A DNA stretch of 64,000 bases. Origin: Trichostrongylus colubriformis. Taxonomy: Eukaryota > Nematoda > Chromadorea > Rhabditida > Trichostrongylidae. Both the position numbers and the translations under genes were made by a program. Every line of letters starts with the position of its first letter. The stretch's first letter is position 1. The stretch lies in the NCBI GenBank assembly GCA_963978905.1, contig OZ022257.1:31077274-31141273 (forward strand), written 5' to 3'. The notes below the pieces were generated by a model that ran no database searches, was not told the origin of the DNA, and worked only from the letters and a program-made list of their open reading frames with translations. Positions 56,395-64,000 of this stretch are shown here, piece by piece.

Positions 56395-56900
56395 AGGTAT
56401 TTGGAGATACCAGTTGGACCACCAGCGTTCGGTATTGCGCTTGCCACAATGTGGAGCTTTTTGATTTTATGCTGTATTGTCTTCGCAGCATGTGGTCTGG
56501 CACTGTCATGCTGCAGAACAGAACACGTTCTCAATGGATAAAGCTGGCGAAAATGCGGTTAACTTCTACAGCTGCTTAGCGTGGACACATGAGATCACTG
56601 CAGTGCCACTCAATAGCAGCCTAAAGCACTGCGCGTGAGAAATCTCACCAACGGCAGAGCAACACCTTTTATCGTGAAGTCCTGGTTTGCCTCAGGCGGT
56701 GGCAATTATCCGGCAGGCGGCCATTGACGCTCCCTTGTATGGTTTACATGAAGAACCCAGCTTTCCTCTTTGGTAATAATCTCTAGAAGAAATGTGGTCA
56801 GATAAGGACGGCACAGCAGCCTGACACACACTGATCATACAGATGGGTGATCCACGAAAAATGTGGGAACGGCATTGTGGGGAGGGATTTCGAAGTTGCG
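56395..56900 (-). pseudogene. mariner transposase remnant, different family
   Basis: The minus strand reads, in order, LHVNHTRERQW near 56750, VALPLVRFLTRSAL near 56650, and CSVLQHDSARPHAAKTIQHK near 56500. These match mariner blocks (W..Y.N..R..QW, V.L..WWD..G, LQHDNA(R)PH.A). Frameshifts and stops break the gene, and the NA of HDNA is changed to SA. No terminal repeats identified. Sequence differs from the mariners at 1-576 and 29243. Confidence 0.72.
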
Positions 56901-57019
56901 CAGGACTCATACAAAAAGCCAATATTTCCAATTCTCATTTCCTCCTTTGTCCTTGACTTCTCAGTCCCATCCAGCATGATGCCCGACAGATGCAGTCAAT
57001 CAAATGACGATGCTTTCCA

Positions 57020-57290
57020 GCGCCTCCTAAAATCCTTATCAATTGTCATCACTTTCAACCACCTACCGTCAGTGTCCCCGTCAAATCTTACGCAGCACCT
57101 GTGACTGTCAAGGCTCGAAGATTAACACTCAAGCCGCAAGGAATGTGGTGACACTTCTTCTTCTTCATTTGTTTCTACCTATCTTTATTGGTCGTTATCA
57201 ACTTAGATCACCTACAACTAGTTTTCCCTTTCTATCAGCTCTATCATTCCTCTAAATCACGATTTCGCCATAGATGGGACACGAGTTGCG
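57020..57290 (-). mobile_element. Helitron-like monomer fragments, minus orientation
   Basis: Minus-strand reading gives monomer words such as GGTGGTTGAAAGTGATGACA near 57050 and GATAACGACCAATAAAG near 57190, a GTAGGTGATC block, and a GTCCCATCTATGGCGAAATC block near 57270. Both termini absent. Confidence 0.5.
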
Positions 57291-57299
57291 AACTTACAG

Positions 57300-57837
57300 T
57301 CAAATACAGGCACAAACACAAGGACGCCAAGACACGTCTTACCCATTATATGAAGTCGGATAAGAACCATAGATTGTGAATGTTTTGCAGTTGATAGCGA
57401 TTAGTAAAGAATTGAGCTTCATCCGTTTTTGCATGTTTTGTTTATTTGCCAGATCCTTTGTGATGTCCATTCTGTTGTTTAGGTAACACCAGCACTGGTT
57501 GGCCATCAATCACGAGAATAAAGTATGGAAGAAGAACCCGAAAAGTAAGTCTCGCACAGGAGAGCATGACTTTGTTCATAAACTCATGTGCTCCAGAAGC
57601 TCTTGGTAAAAAAAAGTGGCTGGTGTTATCGCAATGATGGAAGAAGGCATTCCGTAGTGAACGCTATCTTCGCCTTAGCCTAGAAAGGAAGAGAAATCTC
57701 TTCTATTTCTTTCTAAGGTCTGCACAAAAATATATGCTTTAGTGTGCAGAATGACCCCTCATAGATGCTCAGGTGTGCAACTTATCACAAAATGCCTCCC
57801 TCTTTGTGATAAGACTAAAAACTTACGTGGAGAAACA
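57300..57837. other. no recognised gene
   Basis: No exon or repeat could be supported. Confidence 0.4.
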
Positions 57838-57942
57838 TGCCACCCTATATAATGTGCAAGTGTCTGTCGGTCGCGTCTTTTTTACCGGGAATCCATAAGT
57901 CGCATGGCAACGACGGTAGGACCCTGAATTTCAGAAGTAATA
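57838..57942 (+). mobile_element. Helitron-like 5' part, split by an insertion
   Basis: CCACCCTATATAATGTGCAA with GTGTCTGTCGGTCG, then a degenerate CGGGAATCCATAAGTCGCAT block and AGGACCCTGAATTTCAGAAG, is the family's 5' order. The sequence continues at about 59095 (TTTCAGAAGTGTG, then AACAGTTGATAAGGGCTGAT), so a ~1.15 kb block was inserted here. Confidence 0.62.
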
Positions 57943-59092
57943 TTTATTTATTTATTTATTTCAATGCACTCAAAGGTGCGCACAATAAAACATGTGAAAA
58001 GCATTGGCATGTAAACAGCTACACTCGGGCTCACCATTGAAAAAAAGTTCAAATAGCAACAGTATCAGAAGTGTTGTGCTCTTCTAGATGAGGTGGCAAG
58101 GACTGATATTGCAGAATTAAAGTACCATTAGGCCCATTCATAGGTGCCAACTGAGGTGGTACCAACTGGGTCCCTTCTTGTTCAGCGTTGTTATCTCACC
58201 GGGCCAAGCTATCTTCGAGCCCTGGCACTATTTCTCACTACAAATTATTCTGACATCGAGGCGCATTACATAGAAACAGAATGCATATGCATATATAATG
58301 ACTCACTAGATTTAATTCCACAGCTCGTAAGTTTTGGTGTTGGGATGCTATGTGGCAATGAAGCTTCTGATTGAGCAGCTCGGCTTCCGGACACCGCCTC
58401 GCCACTACTCGATCGCCATGATGCGATTGCCAAATTTTTTTTTTACAACTAACTGTAGTGGATTGAGGTGCGAGTGATTTTTGAGTGTTTCGATGTTTTT
58501 GCTCATTCTGGATGTGGAGCCATCAATGGCACCCTTCTTGTAAATAAATCAATTGATGCTGTGCATGAATTTAGTGTGTTTCACTTTCTGTTTAGATGTT
58601 GTGTTGGGTCTGTCGAGGTCAATGAGATGCAACCTGCATCCGCCCTACATGCTGCGGCCTCAGACTCGCTTATCTTAGCTGGCAGTCAACTTTATTATGA
58701 CTAATGATTTGGAATATGACTGTTTTTTTTCCTTGTTGCCTTGCGATCAAAAATATGCACCTATGAATGGGCCTAATGGTGCTTTAATTCTGCAATATCA
58801 GTCCTTGCCACCTCATCTAGAAGAGCACAACACTTCTGATACTGTTGCTATTTGAACTTTTTTTTTTCAATGGTGAGCCCGAGTGTAGCTGTTTACATGC
58901 CAATGCTTTTCACATGTTTTATTGTGCGCACCTTTGAGTGCATTGAAATAAATAAATAAATATTTTTGATCGCAAAGCAACAAGGAAAAAACAGTCAATT
59001 CCAAATCATTAGTCATAATAAAGTTGACTGCCAGCTAAGATAAGCGAGTCTGAGGCCGTAGCATGTAGGGCGGATGCAGGTTGCATCTATTT
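57943..59092. mobile_element. composite insertion with interleaved inverted repeats
   Basis: Order along the DNA is A, B, C, A', C'. A (about 57945-58145) and A' (58760-58962) are near-identical inverted copies of ~200 bp ending in TTTATTTA repeats. C (58619-58755) and C' (58963-59090) are inverted copies of ~130 bp. B (58146-58618) occurs once. Plus frames in B/C (58144-58374, 58468-58704) have protein-like composition, for example NEMQPASALHAAASDSLILA, but no known domain. The interleaving cannot arise from one simple palindrome. Confidence 0.75.
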
Positions 59093-59400
59093 CAATATTT
59101 CAGAAGTGTGTGGAACGGAAGGATCAAGGATGAGTAAGCAGAAAAGATAACAGTTGATAAGGGCTGATAAGGAGCGTGAAAGTGTGTGTCATCAAATCCG
59201 TCACGGCTTTCACATTAATACAGGCGCTGAACCTCATACACTGTAGAGGAACGGAGACATTAAGTATAAGTGATAGAGAATGATGACCTGATGATAGACT
59301 GATGATAACGCCTGATGAAAGGGTGCTGTCGCAGTAATGGGGCATCTCAAAAGTTGTACATCTAAACATCCTTGAGGCGACAACCTTCATACTCAAGCGT
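59093..59400 (+). mobile_element. continuation of the split Helitron-like fragment
   Basis: Monomer words (AACAGTTGATAAGGGCTGAT, CATCAAATCCGTCACGGCTT) continue the 57838 piece. No 3' end seen. 59400-59520 has no feature. Confidence 0.55.
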
Positions 59401-59520
59401 ATATTTTTGTGTCAGCCCTAGTGAAGAAAGGAAGTCCTGCCCTATTTCCAGACTTAGGTATCAGCGTTCATGTTGCGATGCTCCTCTCACCCTCTGCGAT
59501 AGCACACTTCGAAGAGAGCT

Positions 59521-61026
59521 TCCTACTATATATAATTCGCTTAGTATGTCTGTGTGTGTCTATCTGTGTGTTTTTCCGTCTGTCACGAAATTCATATCTA
59601 GCGTCGCAGCAAAGCTGAGACGCTGAATTTCACAAGTTATATAGGGAGTGCCAAGGAAACCCCAGCCGTAGTGGACCGAAAGTGATAGCAGCTGATAAGG
59701 GCTGATAAGGAGCCTCGGAAGGCATATGTCGCCAAATCCGTTTCGCCTTTCGCGTTGATACAAGAGCGCTAACACTCATGGATGTTGTGTGAGGTAGGAC
59801 GGGGACATTAATGGAGGGTGACCCGCATTGATAACGGTTGATAAGATTCGATAAGGAGCGTAAAAAGGCTAGAGTCGTCATTCTGTTTCGCTTTTCGCAT
59901 TGGTCCAGGAGCGTTCATACTCACAGGTGCTGTGCGGGGTAGGTGGGAACATTAATGGTGGGTGATCCAGCTTGATAACGGTTGATAAGATTTGAAGGAG
60001 CATGAGAAGGCGAATGTCGTCAGATTCGTTTCGCCTTTCGCGTTGATCCAAGAGCGCTGACACCCATGGGTGTTCAGCAGAGTGGTATAGGGACATTCAT
60101 TAATGGGTGATCCAACTGATAATGGTTGATGAGATTCGATTAGGAGTGTGAGAAAGAAAATGTCACCGGCCGGTGCTTTTGCGGCTAACAGTGGAATGTT
60201 CACATTCGCAGGTATTGTAAGGTACAGGGACCCCAATGGTATTGTTGGGTACAGGGGCCTCAGTGAAACTGATAGCGGCTCACAGAGGCTGATAAGAACA
60301 GTTAGGATTGGAGGAATGAAATCCTTTACATCGCTTATATTACTATACGACCGCTTTAGCAAAAACGCCTGATGCTCAGTGCCATTGGGTGAACTATTTT
60401 GTTTATGTTCTGATATCAGTGGCCGATGTATCGACCGCTGAATTGCCTAACGTTCCAAAAAATGGTGTAATTCTCTTGATACGGCGATCTAAATTGATAA
60501 TCAAGATGCAACCTATTTTGTGATAGCAAAGCAAGCGATTCACTCGGAATCATTTTCTAATGCGGTACTGGCACTGGGTATCGACCGCTAAACTATGCAA
60601 AATTCCTAAGAGTGAAGCATGTTTACGAAAACGATATACGTCGATAATCGGGATTCGGATCCACTATCAATGTGTAGGAATTAGATGCTCAGCAAACGAA
60701 CACATTGTTACCAATCGATGCAATCGAATGCAAAACTATCGATATCTAAAGTATTCAAACTCCCAATGATGACCTCGCGCACACTACTGCGATTAGTTTC
60801 GATGACGTGTAAAACGGGCTCGATGCAAAGCGACTGAAGTATGATAACACCGAAATGCTTTTTTATCACGCCATCTTCTCTGCTTTTATCCAAATAACTG
60901 ACTCAGCTGAAAGCTGAGGAGAGGAAGTTACCACTAACTCCATACACAACTGTGGTCGTGCCGATCAGACCCATTTTGCACAGCATCGCCATGAATCGCG
61001 CGCAGTAGTGTTCGTCCGCCAGCTGG
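59521..61026 (+). mobile_element. Helitron-like element, copy H6
   Basis: Starts TCCTACTATATATAATTCG (preceded by T here), with TGTCTGTGTGTG, CACGAAATTCATATCTAGCG and GTCGCAGCAAAGCTGAGA. Three monomers (59690-60130) and the 3' body follow. The terminal palindrome, about 60774-61026, ends CAGTAGTGTTCGTCCGCCAG then CTGG before T. Length 1506 bp. The palindrome's left edge is truncated. A MITE begins at the next base. Confidence 0.82.
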
Positions 61027-61508
61027 TTAGGGATAATGTGTTTCATGGAAAATATCTAAAAGAAGTCACTAACATGGGAACCTAGGCCTAAGATGCTTAT
61101 TTAAGGCGAAATTCCCGTCGAAAAGCGCGCTCCCGAGCTGTAGTGAGGACGCAACGGTTAACAGCTGAAACCTTTTAAAGAAAGATTCCGCCTCCAGGAG
61201 ATGTGATTCTTGGTTGGCTACGATGAGAGTGGCCAAGGATATGCGGCAGGATCAGAAAATAGATGCTGTCATATTTCAAACATTCCGTTGTGTTTACTTG
61301 GCAACATGGCAATGGAAGAGTAGTCCGAACTACTTGCCTCTTGAGACGGAAAGGACGTTCGCTTCGAAGATCAACAGTGGGAGGGGTCCTCTTTCTCGGG
61401 TCTGCGGCCACTTCCTTCCGCTTTTTCTTCACCATCGTATTACTGAGCACCTCGACTTACATATTCGCTAGATTTTTTGTTTTCCGGATTTTCTCCTATC
61501 GCTGCCTT
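61027..61508. mobile_element. TTAA-type MITE family B, 5'-truncated
   Basis: Begins TTAGGGATAATGTG directly after the CTGG of H6, so its first ~10 bases are missing. Shares GAAGTCACT.ACATGG, GCGAAATTCCCGTCGAAAAG and GAGCTGTAGTGA with the copies at 61970 and 62352. The right end is CGCTGCCTTTG. It may be the target into which H6 inserted, but no matching left part was seen before 59521. Confidence 0.72.
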
Positions 61509-61965
61509 TGAGCAGGCGTTATCATCAGCGAAGGGAGTTAATAACAGTTAGTACACAGAGAAGCAGAGATTCAGAAGATCATCACAGTTACAGTGGTGAA
61601 AGGGTAGAACGGTGCACCAAAGATGAGTATTCGTAAGCGAGAAGAATTGTCAAGTGCTGATATGAACCCTTAGTAGCTATGTATTACAAAATCTGATAGA
61701 ACACTTACTGCCGCTATACAAATACTACTTCCTTGTATCAGGCGCACAGCAATTATCAACTTTGTTTGTTTCCGACATCAGTGTAAGTGAAGGTATTGTC
61801 CATTGACAAATTTTGCTAGGGCATCGAACGGCCAGCGAGTGAGCTCATTTCTGTCTCTGTACCAGTAACGAAAATGTAACGATTGGTAAACAGCTTGAGC
61901 TCTCGTATAAGGGTGAATTACGGAGATATCAGTTCAGTCAGCACGGAGCACCGCGCGTAAACCTC
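61509..61965. other. no recognised gene
   Basis: No exon or repeat family supported. Confidence 0.4.
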
Positions 61966-61969
61966 TTAA

Positions 61970-62347
61970 AGACAGCATTAGGGATAGCATCGTTAATGGA
62001 AAATCCTTAAACCAAGTCACTCACATAGAAAGTATGGATGGGCTTGAAAAGATTATTCATGGCAAAATCTCCGTCGAAAAGCGCGCCCCCGAGCTGTAGT
62101 GACGGCGTAGCGGATAAGATCGGATGCCTTTGGCAAGTCCATCCCGCCTCCTAGGGTCGATTCACCGAAGAATGACTGAGGTGTAGAGTAATAGGCGTTA
62201 TAGCAGAGTGACACTTATCGTGTGGTATTGACGCCGTATCGACTGGAATGGCGTGGTGCTTGACGTATAAGCCTTCGTGATGAAAAGTCCTCCGGTCAGC
62301 ATCAATGATTGGGAGGAATAAAACATGAATTACCCCTAACGCTGCCG
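61970..62347. mobile_element. TTAA-type MITE family B, internally deleted copy
   Basis: Left TTAA at 61966-61969, start AGACAGCATTAGGG, right end CCCCTAACGCTGCC at about 62333-62346. Its left half matches the complement of the right half of the 62352-62902 element. The right half is shorter. It abuts the next copy with only TTGA between. Confidence 0.75.
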
Positions 62348-62351
62348 TTGA

Positions 62352-62902
62352 AGGCAGCATTAGGGGAAAGTCGGACGAAAAGTGAAAGAAGTAGTGAAGG
62401 TGAAAGTCGAGATGCCTAGTAACAGGACAGTGAAGAAACAACGGATGGAATTGGCCAAAAACCAGAGAAATAGGACCCCTTTCCACTGCTGATTCTCGAC
62501 GCGGACAACCCGTCCGTCAAGAGGAGCGTAGTCTGATCTAGTTTTCCACTGGCATGTTGCCAAGTAAACATAGGGGAATGTTTGGAAATACGACAACATC
62601 TATTTTTTTGAGTGAGTTTCAAGCTAAAACTGAGAAAGCGCGCCGCAAAACCTTTGATCCTGCCTCTTCTCACTGGCCGCTCCCACCCCAGTCAGTCGGG
62701 AATTACGTCATCGGGAGGCGGGATCGGCAAATCAAAGAGGCGGAACAGACAAGCGGTTGCGGCGTTTGCGGCGTTTCTACAGCTTGGAGGGGCACTTTTT
62801 CACCGGGATTTCGCCACAGGTAGCCATCTTAGGCCCAGGACTACCATGTGAGTGACTTCTTGTAGGGATTTCTGCGTGACCACATTACCCCTAATGCTGT
62901 CT
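62352..62902. mobile_element. TTAA-type MITE family B, complete copy
   Basis: AGGCAGCATTAGGGG at the left and CCCCTAATGCTGTCT at the right are inverted. TTGA (decayed TTAA) lies before and TTAA after (62903-62906). It is 551 bp. The ends resemble family A (AGGCACCATTAGGGG), so both families were probably moved by related piggyBac-like transposases. Frames of 79-111 codons inside are spurious. Confidence 0.85.
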
Positions 62903-62906
62903 TTAA

Positions 62907-63579
62907 GCTATACGAGCTGCAGCCTATCGTTTTCACATCGCATATGGCAAAAGTGTTGACCGCCAAAAGTGAGCTTCGCCATACTGTAAAGAAAGGAGAG
63001 ATAATCATGAATCCCTTTGTATTCATTAGTTGCCATTAGTCCTAATCATTAATGTCCCGTACCACACCTCATACTCCATTGTAGCAGGAAAAGGAAAACG
63101 AGTCTGAGGACAGTTATCTTCTGACGCTACTCATCGATGATTATCAATCGTTAGAGCTTGGATCACGCACCATTTATGCCCTTTTACCACCCCCAGCACA
63201 CCAATGAAAGCAACGCTGTTCCGCCAAGACAGAACGCGCAATGACTTGGGGAGTTTGGCTTGCGGCGTTCCTTCGGCGTTTGTCAGTGCTTATTATCGTG
63301 AATCACACCGTCTTACAAAACGCCATCATCTGAGATCACACCACCATCTCCGTGCAACTCCGCACAGCAATCATCTCAGATGACACCATCATCTCCGTGC
63401 AGCTCCGCATAGCAACTGCGAGCGTCAGCGCTCCTTCGTCACCCCAAAGCGCGCACATGGCCGATTTCAACACGCTATGTCAACCCTAATCAGTTGGCAT
63501 TATTTTGTGTCTTCCAACGTAAATGTTTCCGTGCCATCATCGTAAATCAAGAATCCTACCGTTGTTTTGAGATATGAAT
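62907..63579. other. no recognised gene; short local duplication
   Basis: A block CATCTCCGTGCA.CTCCGCA with CATCATCT.AGAT.ACACCA occurs twice (about 63326-63366 and 63370-63412). No gene seen. Confidence 0.45.
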
Positions 63580-63781
63580 TCCGTGACGGACACACACACC
63601 ACACATAGTACATACAGTCAATTTCCCAGCGCCTGGCAAGGCGGAGCCTACGCACTTGGATGAACGTGTATCGAACTCTCTCACCCCGCCACACACTCTC
63701 ACTCTCGCCACGTACTCTCACTCTCGCCTCCCACCCAAGTCCTTAGGCCACGCCATGCCACGCGTTGGGAACTGGACTGTA
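63580..63781 (-). mobile_element. second-family Helitron-like 5' end plus short ACAGTCCA element
   Basis: On the minus strand GTACTATGTGTGGTGTGTGT, then GTCCGTCACGGAATTCATAT, matches the 5' layout of the Helitron-like repeats. 63613-63781 is the second copy of the 54594-54771 block, with ends TACAGTCAATTTCCC and GGGAACTGGACTGTA and a CACTCTCACTC interior. Confidence 0.6.
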
Positions 63782-64000
63782 CATGCACACATACATGTTT
63801 AGCGGCTTTTATATAGTATATAAATTCTCCTAGTGGCAGTCATATTGAAATTAGCAGCAACATCATCAAAAGTTTTTGGCCTTCCGTACTATCTCGACAG
63901 GTATATCTCGGCAAGTTTCAGACAGGAGGCGAGGTTGTTCTTCAGATACCTGTTCTCAAAGCTCGTGTAGGTATTTTGACTGTGTAACGTAGTCAAAATG

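Noticed and set aside
62151..62851. Open frames of 79-111 codons
   Set aside because: They overlap family B MITEs and recur with the repeat.

Overview
The window looks like repeat-rich, gene-poor DNA from a nematode, probably a strongylid or hookworm-like animal parasite. This is inference from the mix of mariner, BEL/Pao, LINE, MULE, TTAA-type MITE and Helitron-like repeats, from short introns with (T)nCAG acceptors, and from a candidate secreted cysteine-rich protein. There are no long ORFs, operons, rRNA, convincing tRNAs or CRISPR arrays. Nearly every open frame over 60 codons is chance, a repeat translated, or one exon.

Layout. 1-5.6 kb: a truncated mariner, a ~180 bp tandem repeat and little else. 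5.6-8.55 kb: a LINE reverse transcriptase (minus strand) split just after its catalytic box by two nested palindromic elements with TA target sites. 8.5-13.3 kb: Helitron-like pieces, a ~1.5 kb fold-back element and two copies of a ~0.5 kb repeat. 13.3-24.7 kb: mostly unexplained sequence with isolated exon candidates, a zinc-finger-like inverted repeat and a MULE remnant. 24.7-34.3 kb: the best genic region. Four plus-strand exons, all joined in phase 2, predict a secreted cysteine-rich protein; its ~6.4 kb third intron holds a candidate minus-strand gene and a 3.4 kb palindrome interrupted by a mariner and a MITE. 34.7-43.4 kb: nested MITEs, a Helitron-like element and a decayed BEL/Pao retrotransposon.

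44.1-61 kb is dominated by one non-autonomous Helitron-like family. Copies start TCCTACTATATA plus a TGTC-rich tract, carry ~145 bp tandem monomers, and end in a hairpin plus CTGG before T. Two copies abut head to tail at 51646/51647, and most end in a 250-330 bp palindrome. This family is the most distinctive content of the window. One copy holds a 1.6 kb element with a TAA target duplication and minisatellites at both ends; another is broken by a mariner and a second Helitron-like element. 61-63 kb holds tandem TTAA-type MITEs.

All positions were read by eye. Exact termini, family names and exon joins need alignment, a repeat library or transcript data.
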